Source: Oscillospiraceae bacterium
GTDB taxonomy: Bacteria > Bacillota_A > Clostridia > Oscillospirales > Oscillospiraceae
Reading direction: 5' to 3'
Assembly: GCA_017411665.1 (NCBI GenBank)
Contig: JAFQPT010000384.1
Location: forward strand, 1-11,898
DNA length: 11,898 nucleotides
In this document: positions 1 to 7,098 of the stretch, one piece after another
How positions within the stretch are numbered: position 1 is the stretch's first letter
Layout: each line of letters begins with the position of its first letter
The notes under the pieces: model-generated
What the model was told of the DNA's origin: nothing
The model's input: only the letters and a program-made list of their open reading frames with translations
The model's database searches: none
Position numbers and translations under genes: made by a program

Positions 1-1311
1 GAGAATCGCCAGACGGTTATAGGCAATATGGAAGTAGAGCAACCCCGTAGACTCGTCCAGCAATGGCTTGCCAAGCTGCATCATTCCACGCCGCTCCACA
101 GGGACTTTAATATGCCACCGCTCGTTCAGCATCTCATCGTAACAGGTAAGGACCGGCGTCTTCCCATCCAGACAATGATACATGTAGATGCTACCGGCAT
201 AGATGATTGGATACGACCAGTGCCGCGCATTCAGAAATTGCACAGAGCATCTGATACTCCCTTCCATGTCAAGCAGGGCAAGACATGCCGTTTGGTCATC
301 CATCCTGTCATACACGATGGCATACAGGTCCTCTGATACCTTCTGCGGCGGCCGAATCCCATAGTCTGTGCGGCCGAGGTCCAGGCACCACAAAATGTTT
401 TTCTCTCTCATATCATAGCAGAGGCCATCCCAGAAAAGGATGCTGTCGTTCAGCACCCCGGCATCGACAGTCCCGTGCTCCGTGTTCTCCATCCGCTCAA
501 GCAATTCGCCGTCATTGGTATAGCAGCATAACCTGTGCTTTCCGTTATGGGCGCCCCAAAAACCAACGGAGAAGACCGTCATTGTATCAGAGCGCACACA
601 GGTCCGATAGCCATCCACTCTACCCGGCTCGTCTATCTCCAAATACTTGTGCAGTTTCCCGTCCGGAGCAATCGACCAGAAGCTCTTTTCATTCCATCCT
701 CTGTTATCATATCGGACAATGGGGTATGTAATGGGGTAGTCGAACTCACCGGTCACCTCATCCAGTAACGCCAGCTTCGTCTGATTTTTGATTTTACTTT
801 GCTCTGCCTTGCGTGAAAGATACTCCTCCAGGTAATCGCGCCCCAAAGGTTTTGCGTAGATAAGAGATTCCTCGTCCACCCACAGAACGCATCCCAAAAG
901 GCTTTCCATCAGATGCACGCAAAGCTCCGGAGACCGCTCCTGAAAGATGGCTTTAAGGGTCTTCTCCTCCTCCGACGGCAGGTTCAATGTCTCAATAAAC
1001 TTCTTGGGCTTCCCGGGACTCCTCGCAAAGCTTTCGTATTCCGCAGGCACATGGCCGGCAGCCTTCTTGCCTTCCTTATAGACAGTCAGTTCAACAAAGT
1101 CGTCATCAAAGTATTCTACCGTCAGGATACTGTATGGCAGCTGCTTTGAAAGGCGCTTCGCCTCCTTCTGCGCGGTGCCCCAGTCAATGGCGTCGCCAAG
1201 TACCGTTATCCAGCCCTCCGCAAGGGCAGTCACCGTGTATTGCGGGCACTGCGCCCTTACAGACTCCACATCATTGCACTGTATCTGGATATTTGCAAAC
1301 TTCGCTCCCAT
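1..1311 (-). CDS. Large protein of unknown function, C-terminus beyond left edge
   Basis: The frame read leftwards from the ATG at 1311 has no stop down to base 1, giving 437 codons and no end. The start is supported by GGGAGG (complement of 1319-1324) seven bases upstream. The protein begins MGAKFANIQI. There is no signal peptide or membrane span, so it is probably cytoplasmic. The first ~180 residues are mixed and charged, with a YFDDDFVELTVYKEGKKA stretch that looks like a two-strand beta element. The second half is rich in short aromatic strands separated by turns with Asp-Gly or Glu-Gly (for example NDGELLER, LLDMEGSIR, CYDEMLNERW), a spacing reminiscent of beta-propeller blades. That fold is an inference; I recognise no family. 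It is transcribed away from the lipoprotein gene at 1421. Confidence 0.85.
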   Translation of the reverse strand, partial: MGAKFANIQIQCNDVESVRAQCPQYTVTALAEGWITVLGDAIDWGTAQKEAKRLSKQLPYSILTVEYFDDDFVELTVYKEGKKAAGHVPAEYESFARSPGKPKKFIETLNLPSEEEKTLKAIFQERSPELCVHLMESLLGCVLWVDEESLIYAKPLGRDYLEEYLSRKAEQSKIKNQTKLALLDEVTGEFDYPITYPIVRYDNRGWNEKSFWSIAPDGKLHKYLEIDEPGRVDGYRTCVRSDTMTVFSVGFWGAHNGKHRLCCYTNDGELLERMENTEHGTVDAGVLNDSILFWDGLCYDMREKNILWCLDLGRTDYGIRPPQKVSEDLYAIVYDRMDDQTACLALLDMEGSIRCSVQFLNARHWSYPIIYAGSIYMYHCLDGKTPVLTCYDEMLNERWHIKVPVERRGMMQLGKPLLDESTGLLYFHIAYNRLAIL

Positions 1312-1335
1312 ACACTATCCTCCCATCATTGCCCG

Positions 1336-1364
1336 ATATTTTTGCTAATGCAATTATTGCACAA
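1336..1364 (-). promoter_or_regulatory. Weak candidate promoter for the leftward gene
   Basis: On the minus strand TTGTGC (1364-1359) and AAATAT (1341-1336) are 17 bases apart. The -10 is poor, so this is only the best available candidate in the short divergent gap. Confidence 0.2.
1349..1361. repeat. 13-base palindrome between divergent genes, possible operator
   Basis: TGCAAT, one central T, then ATTGCA form a perfect inverted repeat. It overlaps the -35 region of the rightward promoter (1357-1362) and of the weaker leftward candidate, which is where a repressor would block both. The binding protein is unknown. Confidence 0.4.
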
Positions 1365-1385
1365 AATGTCGCCTTGTGCTATACT
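1357..1385 (+). promoter_or_regulatory. Promoter for the lipoprotein gene
   Basis: TTGCAC (1357-1362), a 17-base spacer, then TATACT (1380-1385). The -10 is preceded by TGC, giving an extended -10. The ATG follows 35 bases later. Confidence 0.6.
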
Positions 1386-1420
1386 TTTTCTACGAAAATT
1401 GCGTAGGCGGAGGTCTTGTT

Positions 1421-2065
1421 ATGAAATACGCAAAAGGAGTTGCTGCTTGCTTCCTTTCCCTTTCCCTTCTCTTTTCTCTGACTGCCTGTGGCGATTCCAC
1501 AGGAAATACTGAAAAGTCACTGTATGACCAGGGTCTTGAATTGGTTACCTTGATGAATGAGATGGCGGAAAGTGAAGAATACCTTGCAGCTTATTCATCG
1601 AGTCCTGACCTTGCGGCTGTCGTGCATGAAATCGCGCAGGGTGATTACAGTGAGCCGAAAGCTGTTTTTGCAATCTCCCCTGGCGAAGAATTCTATGCCA
1701 TCTTCATGGAGATGGCCTCTATGAACAATCTATCTGATACTTTGAAGGACGCCATGGCAGATAAAGCTATGACAGCCATTTTAACACAGGTAAACGCCAT
1801 GGGCGGCACTTCAACACTTGCCGCAACTGCCGCCTGCACTGCCGGCAAAACCTTTGTTTGCAGTGACGCTGATAGTAATGTGATTTACCTCTACACCTAT
1901 GAAGACGCCTACCCAGTCGGTATTTCCTTTGTGACTGGCGAAGGCGGCGCCGTTTCTGCTTCAGGAACATTTGTAGCATATGACGATTTCACCTGTGGCT
2001 CTGCAGATGAAATAAAAGCGTTCTTTACCGATTACGAACTGGAAGTCTCCGAAATTGAGCCATAA
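1421..2065 (+). CDS. Lipoprotein of unknown function
   Basis: A 214-residue protein anchored to the outer face of the cell membrane. The signal peptide runs from MKYAKG through a hydrophobic core (about residues 7-20) to the lipobox LTAC, with the lipidated cysteine at position 23, so prolipoprotein processing is expected. The mature part is acidic and alanine-rich, with a beta-rich second half (about residues 135-200) and several cysteines. I recognise no domain. The frame is open upstream to 1376, but the ATG at 1421 is chosen because GGCGGAGG lies 7 bases before it and a signal peptide starts immediately. An extended -10 promoter is at 1357-1385. It may read through into the HU gene 44 bases downstream, as I see no terminator between them. 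Confidence 0.85.
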   Translation: MKYAKGVAACFLSLSLLFSLTACGDSTGNTEKSLYDQGLELVTLMNEMAESEEYLAAYSSSPDLAAVVHEIAQGDYSEPKAVFAISPGEEFYAIFMEMASMNNLSDTLKDAMADKAMTAILTQVNAMGGTSTLAATAACTAGKTFVCSDADSNVIYLYTYEDAYPVGISFVTGEGGAVSASGTFVAYDDFTCGSADEIKAFFTDYELEVSEIEP

Positions 2066-2083
2066 CTGTGGCCTTAATATGAA
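2055..2083 (+). promoter_or_regulatory. Weak candidate promoter for HU
   Basis: TTGAGC (2055-2060), 17 bases, TATGAA (2078-2083), each matching consensus at four of six positions. HU genes are usually strongly expressed from their own promoter, so a start near here is plausible, but the match is poor. Confidence 0.3.
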
Positions 2084-2109
2084 TTCAGAAGATAGAGAGG
2101 AAAAGTGAA

Positions 2110-2385
2110 ATGAACAAACAGGAACTGGTCAAGAAAATCGCCGCCGAGTCCGACATCAGCCAGAAGCAGGCCGCCGTCGTTCTGGACAACACCCTGAACG
2201 CCATCGTTGACGCCGTTGCCGCTGGCGAGAAGGTCCAGCTCATTGGCTTCGGCACCTTCGAGGGTAAGAAGCGTGAGGCAAGAGTCGGCCGCAACCCCCG
2301 CACCAAGGAGTCTATTGAAATCCCCGCTTCTGTGGCTCCCGTCTTCAAGGCTGGCAGAGAGTTCAAGGAGAAAGTCAAGGGATAA
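2110..2385 (+). CDS. hup: HU family DNA-binding protein
   Basis: Small basic protein that dimerises and bends DNA without strong sequence preference, compacting the chromosome and assisting replication and recombination. At 91 residues it has the family's full length. Visible features are the N-terminal helices (MNKQELVKKIA), the GFGTF turn at residues 46-50, and the DNA-binding arm GRNPRT at 60-65 with the intercalating proline at 63, followed by the PVFKAGREFK strand and C-terminal helix. Codon use is strongly biased to AAC, ATC, CTG, GCC and AAG compared with the lipoprotein gene just upstream, as expected for a highly expressed gene. The ribosome binding site is AGAGAGG, about 9 bases before the ATG. 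HU genes occur on chromosomes and on large phages and plasmids, so it does not settle the replicon. Confidence 0.97.
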   Translation: MNKQELVKKIAAESDISQKQAAVVLDNTLNAIVDAVAAGEKVQLIGFGTFEGKKREARVGRNPRTKESIEIPASVAPVFKAGREFKEKVKG

Positions 2386-2388
2386 CGG

Positions 2389-2532
2389 ATGCACAGGATT
2401 TGGGTGAACACTGTTGATAAAGTGGCATCCTTCAAAGCAGTTGACGGCTATGAGTTGATGGAGTATGCAAGCTCGGAGTCCTACTGGGCATATATCCACG
2501 ACCTTACAAAAAACGGATACCGATTTCAATGA
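2389..2532 (+). CDS. Small protein of 47 residues downstream of HU
   Basis: A short frame beginning three bases after the HU stop: MHRIWVNTVD to KNGYRFQ. AAGGG at 2377-2381, inside the end of the HU gene, lies 7 bases before the ATG. The stop TGA is followed immediately by the terminator hairpin, so the frame fills all the space between HU and the terminator, which favours a real gene. The opening IWVNTVDKVASF faintly recalls the start of clostridial HPr-like proteins (a strand, then a helix), but the phosphorylatable histidine region is absent and the similarity may be chance. Function unknown. Confidence 0.6.
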   Translation: MHRIWVNTVDKVASFKAVDGYELMEYASSESYWAYIHDLTKNGYRFQ

Positions 2533-2535
2533 TAC

Positions 2536-2570
2536 CGGCGTCCGGTCACCCGGACGCCGATTCTCTTTTT
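2536..2570 (+). terminator. Rho-independent terminator after HU and small gene
   Basis: A perfect 10-base GC-rich stem, CGGCGTCCGG (2536-2545) with CCGGACGCCG (2550-2559), a TCAC loop, then ATTCTCTTTTT. Confidence 0.93.
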
Positions 2571-2612
2571 AGGTAGGGGACATGCACCTCTGAAAAAAAG
2601 TTATATGCCAGT

Positions 2613-2641
2613 TTGACAACAGATATTTTATGTTGTAAACT
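2613..2641 (+). promoter_or_regulatory. Promoter for the CCA-adding enzyme gene
   Basis: TTGACA (2613-2618) is a perfect -35, followed by a 17-base spacer and TAAACT (2636-2641). The predicted transcript has a leader of roughly 120 bases before the ATG at 2769, unusually long for this window. Confidence 0.65.
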
Positions 2642-2694
2642 TGACCGCAGAAAGAGGCGCCATTCTTTCAAGTCTCCTACAACTCAACATACAC

Positions 2695-2761
2695 TCCAAG
2701 CTGTACCCGTAGGCCTCCAACCTACGGGTTCATGCTATTGGACGACACACAAGCCAGGAGG
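2695..2761 (+). promoter_or_regulatory. Structured 5' leader of cca, possible RNA control element
   Basis: The leader can fold into two stacked stems. The outer stem pairs TCCAA (2695-2699) with TTGGA (2738-2742), extended by GC/GC (2700-2701 with 2734-2735) after a two-base bulge. After an internal loop, the inner stem pairs ACCCGTAGG (2705-2713) with CCTACGGGT (2721-2729), nine perfect pairs. The loop CCTCCAA (2714-2720) contains CCTCC, complementary to the GGAGG ribosome binding site at 2757-2761. No T-tract follows the inner stem, so it is not a terminator. It matches no riboswitch class I can name. A translational switch is inference. Confidence 0.45.
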
Positions 2762-2768
2762 TGATTTC

Positions 2769-4109
2769 ATGCTGCAGCTGCCGGCGAATGTAGAATTTAT
2801 ACTGAATATGCTCAACGAGTCCGGATACGAGGCCTATGTGGTAGGCGGCTGCGTGCGTGACGCCCTTCGTGGGCAGCAGCCTCACGACTGGGACGTATGT
2901 ACCTCCTGCCTCCCCGAGGAGGCGGTCGAACTCTTTGAGGCGCTTGGGTATCCTGTATTGAAAACGGGACTCAAACACGGGACTATCACCATCTTGATGG
3001 ATGGCGAGGGCTATGAAGTCACCACCTTCCGTACCGATGGCGACTACTCCGACCACCGCAGGCCGGATGCCGTGCATTATACAGAGTCCCTGCTGGAGGA
3101 TTTAAGCCGGCGAGATTTTACCATCAATGCCATGGCCTATAACCCGGTGCTTGGGTTCGTGGATTATTACGGCGGACAGGCGGACCTGGAGCAACGTGTC
3201 ATCCGCTGTGTAGGTGACCCCGGCCAGCGATTTAACGAGGATGCACTACGCATCCTGCGTGCGCTCCGCTTCTCTGCCGTGTTTGGATATGGCATTGACC
3301 CTGCCACGGAAAACAGTATCCGCCTCAACAAGCTGCTGCTCCATGAAATATCCGGGGAGCGTATCCGCGACGAGCTGTGTAAGATACTGGTAACGGAGAA
3401 TTCGGCAAGGCTCCTGCGGCGCTATGCGGATATCTTTTCCGTTGTTATCCCGGAAATGGAAGCGTGCATCGGGTTCCGGCAGAATAATCCCTATCATCTC
3501 TACGATGTGTGGGAACATACCCTCTGCGCCCTGGAGGAATCACCTAATGATTTATGGGTGCGTCTGACGCTCCTGTTCCACGACATTGGAAAGCCGCTGT
3601 GCTACACAGAGGATGAAAACGGCGTTGGGCATTTCTATGGCCATCCCGCAGTCAGCGAGCAGATGACTCGCGCCAGAATGCGGGCGCTGCGGTTCAGTAA
3701 CCGGGAAATTGATACCGTCAGCCAACTGGTCAGGCACCATGACGATGATGTCCAACTGTCTACCGCCTACGCCCGAAAGCTCCTCAACAGGCTTGGCGGC
3801 TTCGAGCAGGCGCGACGTCTGATTGATGTGAAGAAGGCGGATGTGTCCGCACAGGACCACGCCCTCTATCATCAGAGGACGGATAAGCTCTGCAGCTTTG
3901 GCCTTATCCTTCGTAAAATTGAGGCAGACAGTCTGGCATTCACCATCAAGGACCTGACCATAGACGGACATGACCTGATGGGCATAGGCTATGAGGCGGG
4001 ACCGGGTATCGGCCAGATGCTCAAACGCCTCCTTGATGAAGTGATTTCCGGGGACCTGCCAAATACAAAGGCGGCACTGATTGCCTACGCTGCCAAGCAT
4101 AAGGAATAA
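2769..4109 (+). CDS. cca: CCA-adding enzyme (tRNA nucleotidyltransferase, HD-domain type)
   Basis: Builds or repairs the 3' CCA end of tRNAs from CTP and ATP without a template, in the cytoplasm. The 446-residue class II protein shows the nucleotidyltransferase head with GGCVRD (26-31), the metal-binding DWD (40-42), HGTITI (70-75), RRDFTINAMAYN (114-125) and the nucleotide-selecting NEDALRILRALRFS (156-169). A C-terminal HD-type hydrolase domain follows (about 245-370), with EH (249-250), HD (271-272), GHP (291-293) and HH (323-324). Such HD domains give phosphatase or phosphodiesterase activity in some relatives. The frame is open upstream to 2613, but the ATG at 2769 is chosen: AGGAGG lies 7 bases before it and the promoter overlaps the upstream part. 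It is single-gene, between its own promoter and terminator. Some relatives add only CC or only A; the sequence alone does not exclude this. Confidence 0.95.
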   Translation: MLQLPANVEFILNMLNESGYEAYVVGGCVRDALRGQQPHDWDVCTSCLPEEAVELFEALGYPVLKTGLKHGTITILMDGEGYEVTTFRTDGDYSDHRRPDAVHYTESLLEDLSRRDFTINAMAYNPVLGFVDYYGGQADLEQRVIRCVGDPGQRFNEDALRILRALRFSAVFGYGIDPATENSIRLNKLLLHEISGERIRDELCKILVTENSARLLRRYADIFSVVIPEMEACIGFRQNNPYHLYDVWEHTLCALEESPNDLWVRLTLLFHDIGKPLCYTEDENGVGHFYGHPAVSEQMTRARMRALRFSNREIDTVSQLVRHHDDDVQLSTAYARKLLNRLGGFEQARRLIDVKKADVSAQDHALYHQRTDKLCSFGLILRKIEADSLAFTIKDLTIDGHDLMGIGYEAGPGIGQMLKRLLDEVISGDLPNTKAALIAYAAKHKE

Positions 4110-4126
4110 GCGTACATACCCCACAC

Positions 4127-4159
4127 AGCCACCGTGCATCGGCACGGTGGCTTTTTCTT
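4127..4159 (+). terminator. Rho-independent terminator after cca
   Basis: An 11-base perfect stem, AGCCACCGTGC (4127-4137) with GCACGGTGGCT (4142-4152), an ATCG loop, and TTTTCTT. It is followed after three bases by the conserved motif at 4163. Confidence 0.93.
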
Positions 4160-4162
4160 ATG

Positions 4163-4181
4163 CCCTGTTTCCTTCATACTG
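4163..4181 (+). promoter_or_regulatory. Conserved upstream box, copy 1 (TTCATACTG)
   Basis: CCCTGTTTCCTTCATACTG lies 78 bases before the first gene of the five-gene operon. The core TTCATACTG is identical in copies at 9833-9841 and 10928-10936. The whole 19-base box matches copy 2 at 17 positions. CATACT could act as a divergent -10, and a T-run (4152-4156) sits where a -35 would be. Role inferred. Confidence 0.5.
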
Positions 4182-4259
4182 AATCGAATCTTTCCCTGAC
4201 GATACGGAGCAACATCATTTCAAACACTCAAATATCCAAAGACTGAAGGAGCGTGTTAG

Positions 4260-4442
4260 ATGAAACTGAATATCGACGACCTCTGCCGCAAGCACGATTT
4301 ATTTCTGACCAACCACCCTCAGCGTCCTGCCCTGCTCCTGCTGCTGCAGGATAACGACATGGCCAGCGATGATGCTGAGGCTGTTGCGGATGCCATCATT
4401 GACCTGATGGCGCCCAATGACCATCTCAAGGAGGATGTATAA
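4260..4442 (+). CDS. Small acidic protein of unknown function, first in operon
   Basis: 60 residues, MKLNIDDLCRKHD to HLKEDV, probably cytoplasmic: no signal peptide or membrane span. It looks all-helical, with a leucine run LLLLLQDNDM in the middle (about residues 26-35) and an acidic amphipathic helix after it. AAGGAG lies 8 bases before the ATG. Its last codons carry the AAGGAGG that serves the next gene, which starts one base after this stop, so translation of the two is probably coupled. I recognise no family. Confidence 0.75.
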   Translation: MKLNIDDLCRKHDLFLTNHPQRPALLLLLQDNDMASDDAEAVADAIIDLMAPNDHLKEDV

Positions 4443-4443
4443 G

Positions 4444-5751
4444 ATGATTGAATTCTACGAGGGCGAGTGTTTTGCCGCCACAGGCATCACCCCCGATATT
4501 GAGCGTACCTATGTCCCCGTCTATCTCAAAAGAGGAACGCAACTGTTCTTTCTCACCAATAGGCTGGTAGCCGAAACAAACGAGACGATGGCGGCGGCCA
4601 ACATCACTGCGTCCACATTGGAATGCGAAAACATCAAGGCCAGCTTTATCGCAAGTGGATGCCGGTTCTTTAAGGAGACCGGCACCCATGAAAATCCCCT
4701 GCATCTGCTGGACTTTATGAAGGAGCGAAGCTATACCTTTGCCGCATTTGATACAGAGGATATGTTCCGGTATTCCAACCGCAAAGACGGCTCTGTCCCG
4801 TTCGCTGTCTTCCACGGTAATCTGAAAGAACTGTCTGCAGCTTTCACATACAAGATTTTTGATGACAGCCTCGTACAGGAACTCAAGCGGCGTATTCTCC
4901 CTTTTCTGCGGCAGCGTCCCGGTAAAGGGGACAAATCAGAGCATACCCCTGGCAAGGTCATCAAAACCTTCGCAGACTGGCAAAGCTCCGGAGTACGCAC
5001 CATCGACAAGTACATCTTTCCCGGTGACCATGTAGATGCCACCATCGTCGACCATTTCCGCAACATCCTCCTCCCTGCCATCGACAGCCGCGGCTACCTG
5101 CAGGCAGGCGGTGAGGCGACTCAGGTAAAGGTCCATTGGCCTGATGGAAAAGCAAGGTATTTGCCCACTTATCTCACATTCACCTGCCACGGCCCATACT
5201 GGACATTTTGCGGCATCTGCTTCCGGGAAGATACAGTCGACCTGACTGGCATCTATGAGGTATCCCTGCAGCCGGATGGGTCCTACAGCAATTTCCGACG
5301 CCTGCATGACCTCACAGAGCGGGAACGCTACGACATGATGTTCACGGCTGGCACGAGGCCCGACCCCACTTTGTGCGAGCAGTTGGTAATGCTGTGCAGG
5401 GAGAGAGGTACATTCAATCCATTGGATTGCTCTCTCTGGGAGGACCCGGAGCCGGGCGAACCCTATCCTTACGGTATTCTCGCCTTTGATGACCAGGCCA
5501 TGCTCAAGCTGTTTTTCCAGTACGGGAACTGGTCTGCGGGTACTGGCGCACTCTACCATGACCTTGCCTTTGTTAATCAGGTCAGCGGTGTTGGAGACTG
5601 GTGGACACTCAAATATGACCACGGCATTGGCCAGTGGGTGCATTTTGAGAGCATCCACTTCTATCACGTCATCCAAAGGGGCGAGTTTGAGCAGTTGATG
5701 GAGCGGCTTGACGCAGCCACCATTCCCCAGTGCATCCAATGCGTCTATTGA
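4444..5751 (+). CDS. Protein of unknown function, 435 residues
   Basis: A cytoplasmic-looking protein with no signal peptide or membrane span. The frame offers ATGs at 4417, 4435 and 4444; 4444 is chosen because AAGGAGG (4428-4434) is 9 bases before it and touches the ATG at 4435. Two parts can be seen. Residues 1-155 are mixed alpha/beta with repeated aromatic strands. A charged, proline- and glycine-rich linker (158-172) follows. The second part has the striking runs FPGDHVDATIVDHFRN (192-207), HWPDGKARYLPTY (231-243) and several Trp/Tyr-rich strands up to IHFYHVIQRGEF. The histidines, aspartates and cysteines are not in an arrangement I can name as catalytic. It is the largest gene of the operon and presumably its main product. 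Function unknown. Confidence 0.88.
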   Translation: MIEFYEGECFAATGITPDIERTYVPVYLKRGTQLFFLTNRLVAETNETMAAANITASTLECENIKASFIASGCRFFKETGTHENPLHLLDFMKERSYTFAAFDTEDMFRYSNRKDGSVPFAVFHGNLKELSAAFTYKIFDDSLVQELKRRILPFLRQRPGKGDKSEHTPGKVIKTFADWQSSGVRTIDKYIFPGDHVDATIVDHFRNILLPAIDSRGYLQAGGEATQVKVHWPDGKARYLPTYLTFTCHGPYWTFCGICFREDTVDLTGIYEVSLQPDGSYSNFRRLHDLTERERYDMMFTAGTRPDPTLCEQLVMLCRERGTFNPLDCSLWEDPEPGEPYPYGILAFDDQAMLKLFFQYGNWSAGTGALYHDLAFVNQVSGVGDWWTLKYDHGIGQWVHFESIHFYHVIQRGEFEQLMERLDAATIPQCIQCVY

Positions 5752-5760
5752 GGTGGCATC

Positions 5761-6045
5761 ATGACCTACTGTGATTTCATGAATATCCTTGATGAACAGG
5801 TGGCAAAAACCACCGGCTGCGCGGGACATGCTGCATTCAGAGCCGATGTGGAAGCACTCAAGACCATCAACAATGGGTTTGGCCTTCCCGCCATCACTGC
5901 CAATGTATGGCTGCATAAAATCTGTGAGCTGTCCGATGCGGACCTCTGCGCCTATGTGGAGCGCTACCGACCCGGCCTTTTGGATGCCCGGTATGAGCAC
6001 TACCCCTTCGTTGGAAAGCCGGTGCCGTCGGAAGCACGCAGATAG
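5761..6045 (+). CDS. Small protein of unknown function, 94 residues
   Basis: MTYCDFMNIL to SEARR, mainly helical and probably cytoplasmic. The start is set by GAGGTGG, which overlaps the stop of the preceding gene and lies 6 bases before the ATG; only 9 bases separate the genes. The helical stretch DEQVAKTTGC and the Tyr-rich C-terminal region YRPGLLDARYEHYPF are the most distinctive parts. I recognise no family. Position suggests co-expression and possibly partnership with the 435-residue protein. Confidence 0.8.
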   Translation: MTYCDFMNILDEQVAKTTGCAGHAAFRADVEALKTINNGFGLPAITANVWLHKICELSDADLCAYVERYRPGLLDARYEHYPFVGKPVPSEARR

Positions 6046-6083
6046 GCGCATCATTCTACAAATGAACCAAGAAGGAGTTTTTT

Positions 6084-7097
6084 ATGAGCACAAAGAAATC
6101 AACACTTAAAAAGCTGGAGCAGTTTCATCCCGGAGACTTCGTGCAGCTTTCTGACGACATCCTCCATGATGCCTTCAAAGGACTGCATGGCCGCGTCCTC
6201 AAGGTCGTCAAATCCAGATGTATCGTCGCTGTTGCCTGTGAAAACGGCCAGCAATACGACGCATTGCCGGAAAATGTGATGATAGTCATGCCGGCTACAG
6301 CTGCCTTTGCCAAATGCCGTCTTCCTTGGAGCGCAAATGATGACTGGAGCGCATACACCGTCTCCTTCGGCGCCTACGATGCTTCTGTCTACCAGCGTTT
6401 CGGGGACAGACGGTGGGTTCTCTCCTGCAGCCAACTCCAGATTCAGCAGCGGCCTCTGCCAAATGGAGACCTCCCCTCCCTTCGTGTCGCGGAGGAGGAG
6501 TTGCGGACTGCAGCGATGCATCAGCGGGACCTTGCCAACAGCGCCCTGCGCGACCTTGGCATTGGGACGGGATTCCGGGTGGATACCCGAATCGGTACCA
6601 TGGAGGCGTCTCTCATCCAGAACGAAGAACTGCCCGGTGTCTCTATCGACCTGCATCCATTCGATGGTACTCCCGCCAGCAATCTTCTCTGTCTGCAGCA
6701 GGAGGATGACTGCAAACTCAGGGCAACAGTCTATGCGGAGCTTGGCAGCAATCCCTGCGACGGTTCTGAATGCGGAGACTACTCCCACAGCATTTGCTTT
6801 ACAAAACCGGGGGAGTCGCCGGACGCGGACATCCATCCCCGGTGGGCCGTCTGCTCCAATAAGACGTCCCTTTATGAGGCTGCGGCAGAGTACGATTACC
6901 GGATGGCGCGGGAGATGATTATTAACCGCATGGTCTCCGGCGGCTATGCTGACCCGGAGAAGAATTATCCCGAGGCTCTGGAAGGCGCAGTGTCCGAATA
7001 CTTGAAAAACCGTAGTTTCGGTTGCGATGAGGACTATTCCCTCAGCGAGGCGATGGCTTGTCTTCCTTCCTTGGATAGCACAGAACAGGAGGGATAA
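6084..7097 (+). CDS. Protein of unknown function with KOW/SH3-like N-terminus, 337 residues
   Basis: The N-terminal ~70 residues, after a basic leader (MSTKKSTLKKLEQ), read HPGDFVQL, GLHGRVLKVVKSRCIVAV and YDALPENVMIV. This pattern of a GDFV strand, a G-x-V-L strand and a closing strand resembles the KOW/SH3-like barrels of RNA-binding and translation proteins, so an RNA or protein contact is possible (inference). The middle (about 75-250) contains many cysteines and tryptophans without a clear zinc spacing. The C-terminal ~90 residues are helical and acidic, ending in STEQEG. AAGGAG lies 6 bases before the ATG. The gene follows the 94-residue gene by 38 bases and precedes the next by 1 base. 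Confidence 0.85.
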   Translation: MSTKKSTLKKLEQFHPGDFVQLSDDILHDAFKGLHGRVLKVVKSRCIVAVACENGQQYDALPENVMIVMPATAAFAKCRLPWSANDDWSAYTVSFGAYDASVYQRFGDRRWVLSCSQLQIQQRPLPNGDLPSLRVAEEELRTAAMHQRDLANSALRDLGIGTGFRVDTRIGTMEASLIQNEELPGVSIDLHPFDGTPASNLLCLQQEDDCKLRATVYAELGSNPCDGSECGDYSHSICFTKPGESPDADIHPRWAVCSNKTSLYEAAAEYDYRMAREMIINRMVSGGYADPEKNYPEALEGAVSEYLKNRSFGCDEDYSLSEAMACLPSLDSTEQEG

Positions 7098-7098
7098 G

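Noticed and set aside
28..1149. Several plus-strand frames opposite the left-edge gene
   Set aside because: The minus strand is open for 437 codons with a good start; the plus frames are short, mutually overlapping and lack binding sites.
2074..2529. Minus-strand frames opposite HU and the small gene
   Set aside because: HU is certain; the antisense frame starts inside the small gene and has no binding site.
2705..2729. Terminator before cca
   Set aside because: The nine-pair stem has no T-tract after it and lies between the promoter and the cca start, so it is better seen as a leader structure.
3552..4145. A minus-strand frame of 197 codons opposite cca
   Set aside because: Cca is certain from its motifs, and the antisense frame begins within the terminator hairpin without a promoter.
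5193..5203. A CCCATACTGG sequence inside the 4444 gene similar to the box core
   Set aside because: It lacks the TT before CATACTG, has no pyrimidine tract of the same kind, and is within a coding region.
4936..6054. A long minus-strand open frame of 372 codons opposite the 4444 and 5761 genes
   Set aside because: It lies antisense to two genes with good ribosome binding sites, has no binding site of its own, and crosses their junction. Long antisense frames are common in such GC-rich coding.
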